The notes under the pieces were generated by a model. That model did no database searches. It was given only the letters and a program-made list of their open reading frames with translations, and was not told the DNA's origin. A stretch of DNA of 64,000 nucleotides, taken from NCBI GenBank assembly GCA_018340375.1, contig JAFFJZ010000031.1:992001-1056000 (forward strand), given 5' to 3'. Made by a program: the position numbers and the translations under genes. This document shows positions 1 to 12,104 of this stretch, piece by piece. The DNA comes from Gonatopus flavifemur (taxonomy: Eukaryota > Arthropoda > Insecta > Hymenoptera > Dryinidae). How positions within the stretch are numbered: the stretch's first letter is position 1; each line of letters begins with the position of its first letter.

Positions 1-1500
1 GAGAAGGAAGAAAGGTATTAGAAAAGGAAGGAAACAAAGGTGCATACCGCACTTTTGACTCTGCTCGAAGCATCATCAGCGATTTTCAAAGTCGACGTGT
101 AATTTCAAAGATTGTATTAATCGTTCAAAGTCGTCTAAAGGAAAATAATGATTGAATTGTGTTCAGTTAAAAATGTTTACAATTGAAAAGGTGTTTATGG
201 TCTAATGGTATTTTTTTTTTGAGAAACTATGTTTCAGTAAATGAAAATAAATTGATGAAAGAATGCAGAAGAGGAAGTTCGAAAAGAAATCAAGGTGGCT
301 ACGGAATTTCGTAGTCGTGAATCTCGTAATCGGATGTGACCGGATGTAAGATTGCTGAGGTTGCAATCGTGGTTCACTTTGGTGATTTCTGTTCGTTCTT
401 GGGAAGCTTAATATTTTAACTATATGAGATAATGTTCAAAGAGTAAGGATCGAGAAAGCGAACACGAAGTTAAATTGCATTTTCTAAAATTATCATTATA
501 TTGTATAGCTTTCTGGATTCTTCTCCTTTGTTGAAAATGTAGAAACAATTACGGATAAACACAATAGATGAGGTTTTTGGTTGGCACATCACAACAAAAT
601 TGTATGCATGAATTATTCCTCCCATCAACATTGTTCGACAGATATAAATATTCCAAATGTTAGGAAAAAACTTCGTCAACGACATTCGACAAACAATTTC
701 CTCTAAAACTTCCATTCATGCACCGTTGATCTGATGCGGTACATAAATTTGTATGTTTTTATATGTAGCAGCTTATTGAACAATTAGAACCAACAGGGTG
801 GATGGAAAAGCACGTTTCTTAATTATTCAAGAATATAATAAACACAAGAATCAATAAATGAAAAATATTTCGTTTCTGAATGTTTTCATTATTCACTGTA
901 AAAAATAAATGTGGCATATTCAACCAAAAATATTCCACCATGAATACGGAACTTGACATCCTGATTTGGTAGTTTGCCCTTACTTTTTGAAGGATTCAAC
1001 GCCCAAAAAACAGAATAGTCCCTCAAAATGGAGGAAAAATCCCCTATTTTTGATGGAAAAATAATTCTCCCACGACCAGGGGATGGAATCCGCCATCAAA
1101 GTGAGGATTAACTCCCCATATTTCCTCTAGTGTTTGTAACTCTGTCACGTTTCTGATAACATCAGTGAATCAACACAATCTGCGAATGATTCTCAAACAA
1201 CTCCAAAACGATTTCCGTTCTGGTAATAAGAATAAGTGCAATATAAATCTATTGAGCAAATTAGCATGGAGTGATAGCAAGATTCGTTGGAAACGAGCAG
1301 TATGGAGCTTCTTGAATAATTAGGTAATAATCAAGGACTTATCTCTCATTTGAAACTTTTGTATTCATTGCAGAACTGTCGTAATACAACTTTGCCACTA
1401 TCTGGAATACATTTATCGGAACAAAATTTTGCATGAGAGATTTGGAATTTATTTGGAACATGAATGACAATCTATGAAAAATTTCAAATGATAAAATAGT
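1..1500. other. AT-rich sequence without a recognisable gene
   Basis: Both strands show only short reading frames with no motif I recognise. No repeat boundary, tRNA or promoter stands out. Confidence 0.5.
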
Positions 1501-1503
1501 CGA

Positions 1504-1860
1504 TTAAGAATTCGTTCTCACGAATAGAATGGCTTCTATCAAATCATTTTCCAGAGAAGCGCGTGGATCTGATTTGATGATTTTTAAAGAATAAAACAGT
1601 CTTTCAACACTGACTTGTGTAGATGGCAATCCTATAACAGCTCTGGCAGCATCTTGTACTATCAGTGGATATTTTTTCATAGCCTCTCAGACAGTGATAT
1701 TTGATTTCCTATTGAATTTTTCTACTTCGTTCAACGAAGAGTTGAATTCAAATTAAGATCGTACACGTGGATTTGATACTCCTATTGCATCTTCGTCTAG
1801 CTCAGGTTTCTTTGCGGATTCTAATAAATCTAGGTGATCTCCATAGGTTGGATCGTTTGA
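1504..1860 (-). pseudogene. hAT-family transposase, C-terminal dimerisation region (broken)
   Basis: Reading the minus strand from about 1860 down to a TAA at 1504-1506 gives the classic hAT C-terminal dimerisation block. It includes the segment VIGLPSTQVSVERLFYSLK, followed by KSDPRASLENDLIEAILF and a natural stop shortly after. In active hAT transposons this region mediates transposase multimerisation next to the catalytic core. Two in-frame stops (TAA near 1753-1755, TGA near 1687-1689) interrupt the upstream part, and beyond 1860 the frame is lost, so only the last ~115 codons are traceable. No terminal inverted repeats were located. It is a dead hAT remnant. The family call is firm because of the SVERLF..LK and LxxxxLxAIL motifs; the subfamily is unknown. 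Confidence 0.82.
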
Positions 1861-1869
1861 ATTCAATAT

Positions 1870-3600
1870 GAATTCTTAGGAATTCTTTTTCTACTCCTAT
1901 GTCTTATCCCTATATAGGATATAAGTGCTGCAACGACCTTAGCTCCCCCTGCAGAAACGGAATCATTCAGAACGATTGATAGTGCAAATCTCTGATGAAA
2001 ATGATTCGAACTTATTCAGAATCATTTGAGTCTGAAACGGGAAATTTGAGTCTGAAATGAGAAATGTACTAATTCGAAATTTGTACATTTCTCACTGGAA
2101 AAATTTAATTTTGATAAGGATCAACCCAGCAAAGAATCTGGAATGGAAAAGAAATGGAAAAGAATAGGAAAATCCTATTTTGAATTCTTTTCAATGCGAA
2201 GTTTGTATCAAAAGAATAGAAAGAAATAGAAATATTTGGATTGTCATTCTGTGTCTGGAATTCAGTTGCGATTCTTCTTTGAAGTCTTGCCCTAGAATTG
2301 GACATCGCGATACCAGTGTCATCAACAACATATTCATTCACAACATAGCAGTTGTATTCTGAATTTGACATTGGAAAAATTAAAATTGAATAGCACGTTT
2401 GGAATAAGATTCCACTTGGAATATGTTAGAATGGACAAGAATAGAATTCTTCCAAAATGAATTCTATGACCTCAAAAATCGAATTCAAATTCTTCAATCT
2501 CAATCCTTTTCTATTCTTTTCAATTCAAGATTTCTTGCTGGGAATTCTTTGAATGATCTCAGTTTTACGAGGACGTTACATTCACACTTAGAGATGTTCT
2601 ATGACTCTCTTTCTGCATTATCATACCTTTATATTTCCATTGATATGAAGAATCATAGCACCTTCTCACCGAACAGATTATGAAAACAAACACATCAATT
2701 CCTACTCTCATTTCTTGAATCATCTTATTCATGTCAACAGAGAATTCTATGCATTTGATTTCGAAACATTACACTTTGAACTTCGAATCAACGTGTGGGA
2801 ATACATTGTCCATGAATTCACATATGGATTCCTCGTTTGTGTTGGAGAAAAATTGAAAAAATTTTTTGCATGCAAATTTCATCTCTCAACTGATGCACCT
2901 GAGATCCATAAGAGTTCATTATGGAACCACTGTTGGAATCTATCACACTGAGAAAAAAATTAGCTCAATCAGAAGAACATATTTTTTTGATCTAAGGATA
3001 TATTTTTTCTCTTATCTCAAGAAAATGTGTACTTGGAGTGAGAAAATTTTTTCTTTATCACACTGTATAGTTTCAAACTGAGTAATTTCTTCTTTCGAAG
3101 AAAGTTTTCTTGAATCAAGAAAATATCGGATCGGACTCGGTCAGACCAATATTTTCTTAGTTTAAGGTTCTTCTCTCTCAATGTAATATGAGTTTGTTAC
3201 AATTGAATGATCAGAAGATTGAATATGTGTATTTTCAAAAATGAGTCAAAGAAATGAAAATATATTCCAAAGAGCACACGAAGTTCTCTGAATGTTTTAA
3301 AAACATAGCCTAGGTTCTGCGAGTCTTAACCTCTGTAACATCCTCGTGTTTTTTTCGCATTTTTTTTTCTCTCTTCTATCAGAATATGGATATATTTATA
3401 CTTTTTACCCATATAACATTGTTATATAAATGTTATATCAAAATTACATAACATGGAATAACAATCTTATATTTAGAAAATTACAGTTGAATCATGATTT
3501 CAATTGATTCTAACAATTCAATAACATGCAAGTCACAATCTTTCATGTAAAGTTCTTCTATTAATTCATAAAACAATATATCAATAAAATTTCCACGTTA
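1870..3600. other. AT-rich spacer with frequent GAATTC and small palindromes
   Basis: No gene is supported. The hexamer GAATTC recurs many times between 1730 and 2830. A small hairpin at about 2060-2094 pairs GAGAAATGTAC with GTACATTTCTC. Short frames here (60-90 codons) have no recognisable domain. Confidence 0.4.
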
Positions 3601-3698
3601 TGTAATTTTCATTCATTCATGATATATATTCTTTTTTCTCTCATAATCCATATTTTCTTTATATATACATATGTACATATAGATATATATACATATAT

Positions 3699-3700
<2 letters not shown>

Positions 3701-3743
<43 letters not shown>
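3701..3743. repeat. (TA)n microsatellite
   Basis: About 21 uninterrupted TA dinucleotides lie inside a wider TATACATA-rich stretch (3655-3760). The 62-codon frame that crosses it is only the translation of the microsatellite. Confidence 0.95.
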
Positions 3744-3748
<5 letters not shown>

Positions 3749-4753
3749 TATATGATTTTAATTTTCAATCAATATTCAATGAAAAATGCAAATATTTTAA
3801 GATATGACAATATTCTTTTTCCTACGCCTTTGAATTGTTTTTGAAAGTACGTCGAAATATATACAAATTCTGTATACATTCGGGTGACAGATTCGAAGGA
3901 AACTCCTGTGCGCTACGGAAAAGCGTTCATAAAAAACTCGAGATCAGAACAATGCCTGTGCTGTTTCGATACCTCGCTATGTGACGTCAACCCATGCATT
4001 CCTAACTCTATGTATACTTTCAGAAATAATTTTGGTTATTGAATATGCAATATTGTTGGGCAATATTTATAACCAAATTCAAATTCTCAAGTATTAGTTA
4101 TTATATTTTCTTTAACAATATGACTCGACCCCCAAACTTTAGATAAGAATTAATCTATGCAATAGAATTATAAAATCTGATATAAATTGTTCAGATTACA
4201 TTTTCAATATTGACTAGAATCCTCAAAATGAAGCTATAGATAGATATAATACATTGAAAATGGTTTTTTCTAACTTGAGCAATATTTGAAACATATTCTT
4301 CACAAATTTAAACAAATTCTGAAAATATTCAAATGTATTGAATCATATTTTTGATGAATATTGCTCAATAGAATATCACCATGATATTTTTATATAACAT
4401 TTATAACAAATATATAACTAGGATATAACTAAGTTCAAGGAACTATTCAAAAACATTTAAATTATAATTCAACAATTTCTATGTTGCTTCTCATTGGGAA
4501 AATCTATTCAAACTATGAAAAACCAACAAATATATTATATAAGATCATTATCATTGTAATTCTGAACAATTATTATGAGGAAATCTATTATTTTTAACTC
4601 GAGTCTACGAGGAAAAGCTATGCAAACATAAAGAAGCATTGATACGTAGGAAAACCTATATGAAAAAAACTGTCGAGCCATAGAAAGAATGAAAACATAT
4701 TTCCTTCTTTCTTAAACAACTGACCCCCACTTGGAGGGCAGCTCTCAGAACAG

Positions 4754-4760
4754 TATATAA
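4754..4760 (+). promoter_or_regulatory. candidate TATA box
   Basis: TATATAA sits in a relatively GC-rich pocket (4720-4775). About 30 bp downstream begins a pyrimidine-rich CTCTCTCAATTT-type repeat, a plausible transcription start region. The hairpin array at 5064-5384 begins ~300 bp downstream, which suggests an RNA polymerase II leader, for example the LTR or 5' leader of a retroelement. No coding sequence follows within the next 2 kb, so the assignment is tentative. Confidence 0.35.
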
Positions 4761-5063
4761 GGAGCCACCTCGTGCCCTTTGATTATACACTCTCTCTCAA
4801 TTTACAGACTCTCTCAATTTTTACACACTCTCAAATTTTTCTCAAGCTCATTATACATTCATCATTTCAGTTCGATTCTCAAAGTTCATATACGTTATTT
4901 TTCTCGAAGTTAAGTCCATTGTATTTGATAAATTTATTTCAAATATACTCAAACAACATTCAATTGGGAAGTTTTATCCATCGAAACCACAAAGTAAGTT
5001 CAAAAGAATAAAATACACGCGATTTTATTCCTCACTAATCCTTCAATTTTCTATCCTTTTCCC

Positions 5064-5384
5064 TGATAACGAAACTCGCGGTCGTTATCAGAACATACCA
5101 TACAATTTTCCTTGTTTTGAGACGAGATACTCGCGATCCAGTCTTAATCCCTTCAAATTTCCATTCCTTCCACATATAACGAAACTCGCGGTCGTTGTTA
5201 GAACATACCAATATACCTTCTCTATTTTAGATATGATACTCGTGATCAAATCTCAAAAATTCCTATGATACTCGTGATCATTCGTAAAGAAATATACTCC
5301 CGATATTTCTTCACTGTAAACAATACTCGCGATTGTTAACAGTGAATGACCTTACAAATTCCGGTTACGATACACGCTATCGTG
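5064..5384 (+). repeat. array of eight stem-loops with a constant 7-nt loop (ACTCGYG)
   Basis: Eight successive inverted repeats share the same loop while their stems differ. Loop positions are 5074-5080, 5129-5135, 5184-5190, 5238-5244, 5270-5276, 5296-5302, 5325-5331 and 5372-5378. The loop reads ACTCGCG four times, ACTCGTG twice, ACTCCCG once and ACACGCT once. Example stems are TGATAACGA/TCGTTATCA (loop 1), AAGAAATAT/ATATTTCTT (loop 6) and CACTGTAAACAAT/ATTGTTAACAGTG (loop 7, one mismatch). Stems range from 3 to 13 bp; unit 2 is imperfect. The first and third units also share flanking sequence (GAACATACCA). No protein-coding frame crosses the array. Function is unknown. The constant loop over variable but paired stems suggests selection on RNA or single-stranded DNA structure. 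Confidence 0.85.
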
Positions 5385-5389
5385 ATCTA

Positions 5390-5990
5390 AAAAAAATCAA
5401 ATAATCGCCTAAGATCTTCCTTTCAATCGAACGCAAACATGATATGAATATCATAGCACTATCCCTTTAAAATTTTTTCCCTTCTCGCGACTTTCTTTTA
5501 AAACGGTAAATTGAATGGTCCCCGAGTATAATTGAATCAATTGTGAAATTTCTAATTGTTTCAGTGACTCGATCCCTAAGAGAAATAGCATCAGATCTCC
5601 AAGACTACAAAAAACCTATCTCACTCTCCGTTTCTCCCAATTCATAAAAAAAATCTATCTATTAGAGTCAGTGAAGTAATTCTCACGAATTTCAATTCTG
5701 ACTCATGTCAGGGAAAGGTATTTTTCGTTCCGACGAAATCCCTGGACGTGACACCTCCAAAAGCACATATTTTTACAGCATTTTCACTTCTAATGCAGCA
5801 AAACACGTTCTGAAAACGTTCTTTCCATATACTACAGGACGTTCTCGTAATATTTACCTAACGTACTTTCATGAAAACTAACTTTTTTTATAAGGAGTCG
5901 GAAGTGGAGTCGGAGTCGATGAAATAACATTCGACTCCGACTCCCCTTTCGACTCCATCCATCATTCCACGACTACTCGACTCCGACTCC
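5390..5990. other. non-coding stretch with further small hairpins
   Basis: No gene is seen. A 13-bp stem GAGTCGGAGTCGA (5907-5919) pairs with TCGACTCCGACTC (5931-5943) inside a GACTCC-rich simple repeat. GAGTCAG near 5665 can pair with CTGACTC near 5698. Confidence 0.5.
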
Positions 5991-6850
5991 ACAGCCATGA
6001 TGCACATAATGTCTTCCTATTACTTGGGAACATTTCAGGTTTCAATCCGCTTCCGTTCACTTATGAGAAATCGGAAGTGAAATTTCGAAAAGTGTTGTCG
6101 CATACTGTGAATTAATTCACTTCCACGACTTTACACTGAGACCTAAAGAGAATACTTCGGTTTATTTATGCTACGTTTCCGCACCGATGAACTTGAGAGG
6201 AGTTATGAATAATATGCACACAATGTTTCTCTATTACTTGGGAACATTTTAGGTTCCAATCTGCTTCCGTTCACTCATGAGAAATCGGAAGTAACATTTT
6301 GAAAAGTGTTTGCGCGATGTTCTGAATAGTGTTGAGTGAGCGGAAGAACTTTGTTTCATCAAAACTTGATCTGCACCTAAGTGAATTGATCAATGAAATA
6401 CTGAAACAATCGGAAAGCCGTTGATTGCCTTCATCCAGAAGTAACTCCTAAATCAAAGGTTTAGTTTTAGTTATGAAATTTCCGAGACAAAAACACACAG
6501 TAGGTCTGAAACAGACGCAAAAAGGTAGGTTGGTGAAATATCCAAACATACGTAAAGTGAGTTCTTCCGAAATTACGGAAACTAATGGATAATCAAGGGA
6601 ACAGAATGTTTTCTTCAACTACGGAAGTACGCCTAAAAATACAGTTCCCCGATTGCGGAAGTGAGCGAAAGAAATTTGTTTCATCAAAACTTGAAATGCA
6701 CCTTTGTGAATTGATCAATGAAATACTGAAACCATAGGAAAACCGTTGATTGCCTTCATCGGGAAGTAACTCATAAATCAAAGGTTCAGTTTTAGTTATG
6801 AAATTTCCGAGACAAAAACACCTAGTAAGTCGGAAGTAGTCATAAGGAGA
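5990..6850. repeat. degenerate satellite-like repeats, ~214-bp spacing
   Basis: The block containing CTATTACTTGGGAACATTT occurs near 6015 and again about 214 bp later. A second block starting TGTTTCATCAAAACTTG occurs at 6352 and 6677 with ~170 bp of downstream similarity. The recurring CGGAAGT/ACTTCCG words and the 'AGGTTTACTTATGAGAAATC'-like phrase link this to the tandem array at 41.1-42.96 kb. No coding potential is seen. Confidence 0.7.
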
Positions 6851-7469
6851 GTTTTGTTTAGGTTTGTTCAGTTTTCTTGACCAGGGAGGAACTGAAGTCC
6901 TACAGATTAGTTCACATGAATAATTCAGAAGTGGTGTAGAAAAAAAAGTAGTTTTTGAAAGTGGGAAAGAATATTGTTCAAGTCGTAACATCACACGTCA
7001 AAATCGAGTTGAAATCCCGAAAATTGAAAAGCATCGGGTGATAAGAGTTGAAAAATCAATCTAAGACTCTGACTGCGATTTTTCCCTATGATGATGAACT
7101 CATAAATTTTTCGTTTCAAAAATCAATGTCTTTCAACGCTAAAATAGATCAAATTTACTCATTTTTCAACACATCAATACCTAGGCAGCAACAGAGTGTC
7201 AAAGTATATACGAAATAGAAACTTTCGTAGATTGTACGACTGAGATACGAAGAACATATAATGAACGTGCATATAATATTCAAATGAGACTGTTCAAATA
7301 TACTTACAATATACCTTCAGATAGCTCCATCTGGTCGCATTCTTTTTCAGACAAAAATACTCGATACTGAACGCATAAAAAAGTCTGAAATTTCCAGGGA
7401 TGAATCTCCGAAGGTTAATCTAGGTCTGTACAGACCTATGCGCCACCTATGCGCTCGTATCCACTCAAT

Positions 7470-7910
7470 GCCAAAGTACGCCCTATGTGCATTTCAAGAT
7501 TGAAATCTGATTGATCAGAGTTAAAAACATTTTCTTCCCCAACTACCGAAATATCATGTTACTTTTTTTGTACAAATTCATTGGTATCTCTTCCCAGTTT
7601 TTGTCTATCGATAATTGATTTTTGTGTCATGAACTTGTTAATTATTATGGGAACAATTCTACGTCTCCGTTCGAACTCGTGAACCCATGTTATAGAAGCT
7701 TTAAATAAGTTTGGTGACAACGAAACTTCATCCCGAGCTTTTATAGCCCAACTGCGAATGTCAAGATCATAGATAGTCATTGATTTTTGTACGGCTTCTT
7801 GGAACTTATTGAATGTTAGTTCAGATATTTTCTGCAATTTTTCAGATCGAGATCAAGCATTTGCAATTTGTTGTTCCCAACGATATAATTGTCATTTTGA
7901 ATTCAATCAC
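7470..7910 (-). pseudogene. pogo/CENP-B-like transposase fragment (inverted copy)
   Basis: A minus-strand frame (7837 to 7559) contains KISELTFNKFQEAVQKS, LDIRSWAIKARDEV and FERRRRIVP. These match, almost codon for codon, the plus-strand copy at 8450-8850. DNA similarity extends at both ends, from about 7470 (the counterpart of the MHTGRT region) to about 7910 (the counterpart of the WEQQIANN region). The fragment covers the CENP-B-type DNA-binding region only. It lies head-to-head with the larger copy, separated by ~490 bp, forming a fold-back. It is not functional by itself because the DDE part is missing. Confidence 0.7.
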
Positions 7911-8040
7911 TTGAATCATTCATGATTTATCACTCGATAATCCGCGGTATCGGTAGGCATTTGTTCTCTCACATTTACTCAATTGTTTTTTCAACTAATC
8001 TCCCGTATGTTTTCTTCATCAGTTCATAACCTTATCCACC

Positions 8041-9052
8041 ATGATTATAAATCCTAAAAATATTTTGAAGCTTTTAACAAAGGCTTTCGATCAGCCTCAA
8101 TACGATTACGAATCATTCATAAATAGTAATGAGGAAGCTTTTTCTTCACAACTAGAAGTGCTGATAAAAGATTCTATCGATGATTCATTGTTTGTTGAAA
8201 CTTATAACACTCTGCATTTTGGAAATGACGATGTGATCCCAGATCCAGTTTCAATTCAAGATGATTTGGATGATGATTCGTTCGACATCAAGACGAATTC
8301 AGATTTGCATTTATCGGAAGATGCCGGAATCGATATTGAATATAAGAAGACAGCGGTTTAGTTTTGGAAGTCAGGAGAAAAACAGAAATTGAAATTTGAA
8401 ACAATTAAAACGAGATTCAAGCGATTGGATTCGAAACGACAATTATATCGTTGGGAACAACAAATTGCAAATAATGGATCTCGACCTGAAGAATTGCAGA
8501 AAATATCTGAACTAATTATTGGATAAGTTCCAAGAAGCCGTACAAAAATCAATGACTGTCCATGTTCTTGACATTCGCAGATGGGCTATGAAAGCTCGGG
8601 ATGAAGTTTCGTTGTCACCAAACTTATTTATAGCTCCTATAAAATGGGTTTACAAGTTCGAACGGAGACGTAGAATTGTTCCCATAATAATGAACAAGTT
8701 CATGACACGAAAGTCAATTAACGACAGACAAAAACTGGAAAGAGATGCCAATGAATTTGTAGAAAAAGTGCGACATGATATTTCGGTAGTTGGGGAAGAA
8801 AATGTTTTTAACTCTGACCAATCAGGTTTCAATCTTGAGATGCACACAGGGCGTACTTTGAGGTTAAAAGGACAAGGAAGAGTTGGAGCTCTGGCACAGT
8901 CAATATATTCGATGACTCATAGTTACACCATACAACCGCTGATTTCCGCGAGTGGTGTTTCGCTATCACCTTTGTTGATCGTTTTACGAGAAAAATTCGA
9001 TATCGAATTGATATCAATCACCTCGAAATTCAACAGATCGATATCGAAATGA
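8041..9052 (+). pseudogene. pogo/CENP-B-like DDE transposase, N-terminal two-thirds, frameshifted
   Basis: The sequence opens with a Met at 8041 and an acidic N-terminal segment (FGNDDVIPDP, DDLDDDSF) ending at a TAG at 8359. It resumes in other frames with a psq/CENP-B-like helix region (RLDSKRQLYRWEQQI near 8414-8465). A frameshift near 8515-8520 leads to KFQEAVQKS, RRWAMKARDEV and the start of the DDE core, NSDQSGFNLEMHTGRTL at about 8811-8860, whose Asp is the probable first catalytic residue. This resembles an insect DDE_1 (pogo/Tigger-type) family. The core breaks off soon after THSYTIQPL, so the second and third catalytic acids are absent. At least one stop and one frameshift make it a pseudogene. 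The acidic N-terminal frame could instead be a separate gene, but its position fits the family. Confidence 0.6.
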
Positions 9053-9059
9053 TATGAAA

Positions 9060-10810
9060 TCGACATTGGATTTCTGGCTGGGATATGTCCATTGATGACC
9101 AACGTGCAATGGAAAATACTTTTTTCATATTGATTTTCAATCCACCAATATAAGTGTAGAATGTTTTCATACATAAGCCATCGGTGTATTGCACAACAAC
9201 AATCGATGTGAAAAAGATGTTTTCTTATTACATGGAGAAAAAATTCATACGTTCCGTGCATGAAATACATCATGCGACTGAAGTAAGCTAACTATCGAGC
9301 ATTAAATGTATGAATTCATCCTTTCCGAGTGTACTATCATCGCTGATCTATATACAATGCATTCGAGTTCGACGCCATTTTCATGTTCCAAATTGAAAAA
9401 ATTTTTAGAGAATCATGTACAATAAGTGCCCTCTGCTGGAAAGTCGGAGTACTAAACATGACGCGGGATATTTAAAATAATGAGTCATTGAGTAACATAT
9501 TAACCTATAATGAAATTAAAGTGAACACTTTTTTTATGTTTTTTTTAGAAGGATAATTAGGTCTTGGAACATGAGAGTAAGAAGTAAATCAATAATTATT
9601 TGATCGACTAAAGAAATGAAAAAAAACATATCAGGATCAACAATGAAAAATGTGAAATACACAGTCCTGTATGCCAGGATGTTTTTATTATTGTCACAGA
9701 GTTATAAACATTTTGTTCTTCGCAGAGTGTAGAAGAAGTGTAAAATGGTTCTATACATATAAATATTTTCATTCAAAAAAAGGTTGAAAAAAGAGATATC
9801 TAACAAAGTGTATAATATTACGAAATATTGAAAGCACAACTGTTACAACCACCTCAAACAGTACATGAAGAATTATTATTTATATATGTCAAGTCTTTTG
9901 AAATGTTTGTTGACGATTGAATGTATGAAGAGTTGTAAAAATAGTAATACTTCCACGTACAGAGACGTCGCATTGTTCGGTGAGAATAATAAAGTAAATT
10001 CTTAAGGAAGTGCCGAAGAGTGCTAATGAATTCAGTTGGGACACTTGTCCTGCTCTGCTCAAAATGTCGGATTAAAGGGAAGTTTGCTGAAATCTGTGTG
10101 GTTTCTTCCTTGTAGAGTACAGTTTAGAATTTATCAATTCTACAACGGTTTTTACTTGATATTCCAAATCACATCTAATTCAAGTCAAGAAGAAATTTCT
10201 CAATGAATTTTATCTGGACTTCGAAATATAATAAGATTTTAATAAGAAACTAAACAGGACATCTTTGAGATCTCAAGTTTAAGTAACAGAATTGATAATT
10301 ACTTACGTGAATATCTGGATAGGAATAGTAGCGGATTTAGATAGCATCGCATTTCTTTTATACGTGTTTGAAAGTTCTCCAACGAAGACACCTAAAACAT
10401 AGTAAAACCTTTTGCGTGATACATCTTGAATACATCTAGTGGGAACCTTGTAAAGAAAGGCAAACTTTGTACTGTATGGATTTATTTTGAACAAAACCCC
10501 CGTTGTCTGCGAATGTCTAAGCATTTCTTTTTATGTGTCATTCATCTGAATTACTCCAAATTTTTCTAATCGATTTGATGTTTCTTCCTGAATTGTTCCA
10601 TATCCTTTCTGCTTTTCAGTTCATTTTGATGATAAAATCCACATTTCTATGATTAACTGAAAGTAATTCGAAACAAGCTTTGAATACCTTCGAAAGATAT
10701 GGAAAAATTGTTTAATTAATTAAGAAATTCAGAACTTCGCAGGAGTGATCATTGAGTTTCACAGACGATATCAAAAAATATACGAGGACTTGCAGAGAAA
10801 AGACGAATTC
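9060..10810. other. AT-rich sequence, nothing recognisable
   Basis: I find no coding motif, no repeat with clear ends and no RNA gene. Short frames (up to 116 codons near 8923-9273, minus strand) overlap the pogo-like remnant or lack any domain. Confidence 0.45.
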
Positions 10811-10814
10811 AGTA

Positions 10815-11070
10815 CACGCAGAGAAAAGTTACCTAAAAAATTACTACACTTTATAGTAAAATAGGGATAAAATCACATTTTGGGATTATGTATCATGTGT
10901 TGTCATTAAAATTACTATACTCTCTATCAATAAATAACAGAATTCCATCACTCTTCACTAGAAAGTATAGTAATTTGAATGACAACATATGATACATAAC
11001 CCCAAAATGTGATTTTGTCCCTAGTTTACTATAAAGTGTAGTAATTTTTTAGGTGACTTTTCTCTGCGTG
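10815..11070. mobile_element. 256-bp palindromic MITE with TA target duplication
   Basis: The ends read CACGCAGAGAAAAGT and its reverse complement, flanked by TA at 10813-10814 and 11071-11072. The inverted arms continue inward for about 100 bp (ATTACTACACTTTATAG, CACATTTTGGGATTATG) around a short unpaired centre near 10935-10955. TA duplication plus near-complete palindromy is typical of Tc1/mariner-related foldback MITEs. There is no coding capacity. Confidence 0.9.
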
Positions 11071-11074
11071 TAAG

Positions 11075-12100
11075 TACAGGAAAAGTGAAGATAGTATTTT
11101 CATGAAGGAAACCCTCAAAAAGGGTGGAACATTGTCAAAGGAAAAACCATTCATTTCGGAATTGCGGTAATAGTAAAATAGACTTGGAAGTAAAATGTGA
11201 TTCCAAGGAATGTCCCATACAGCAAAAGTTGCTGTGCAACCGTTGCTCTCATGTTGTGTTTTAAGTGTAAGCAAATGTGCTGGAAATTTGCTAGGTACAT
11301 GATTTAGAGTCTTACGAACGTGAGCAACTTCTCAGGTTGACAACTGAGGCTCGAATTCCAGGTTTTCAGCATATTGTTGCGCATTTGACGACGCAGCGTC
11401 CCTGCAAATTGCTTTCAACTGTTGTTGAATGTTCTCAACAATTTGCCGCATATTTGCTCAGCACTTTGCTTTTAGGGGTAGATGGTATTTGCAGCAGGAT
11501 GAGTCGCTTGTCTCCTTGATGTCCTGCATGCAAAAGCACCAATTTGTCAGCCAATTTCTTTACTAGAGTGCAGGGCCGTGGAGAGGAAATCCGATCCCGG
11601 GAGAGGCGTAATTCACGGGCCCTAATTTTGCTTACGTGCCATCCTTACATTCTATCCGCTGAAAACCTGAGAGTGAAAATCAGGGCCCTTTGGGGGCTCT
11701 GGGCCCGGGGTGGAATACCTTGGCAGCCCCCCTCTCTTCACACTTGCTGGAGTGTGTTGCTGAAGGATGACTCTGTTGAATGCAAATCATCATAAATGAG
11801 AACAAAATTGTTTTATTCAATCTGTCAAAGCGTGAGTGAGGAAGTAAAAACATAAGAAATTATAAAGTAAACAAAATTCTGAGATAACACAGCATGAAAT
11901 CAATTGTATATACTCCAGAAAAATCAGTAACATTAATATCTCCAACTTATGCACAGAGTTTTGAGATGATAATTATAAAAACGTTGAAAATCCTCGCACA
12001 TTAAACTCTGTACAAACAAATTATAAAGTTTCTCCAAGGAATAGGATGAATTTTCCAAGAAAATACTGATTGCGAAGTTATTTAATTGCTATCTGTATTA
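11075..12100. other. spacer with a GC-rich patch
   Basis: No gene is supported. A GC-rich stretch at 11570-11745 starts with CAGGGCCGTGGAGAGG and contains GGGCCC-type blocks. It may be a degraded hAT-type MITE, but I could not define matching ends or a target duplication. Confidence 0.35.
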
Positions 12101-12104
12101 ATTC

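Noticed and set aside
3619..3807. 62-codon hydrophobic frame
   Set aside because: It consists mostly of the (TA)n microsatellite translated as Tyr-Ile repeats.
5064..5384. CRISPR array
   Set aside because: The constant part is only 7 nt and lies in the loop, the flanks are self-complementary, spacing is irregular and the genome is eukaryotic.
11573..11760. hAT-type MITE starting CAGGGCCG
   Set aside because: The left end looks plausible, but no matching inverted right end or 8-bp duplication could be found by eye.
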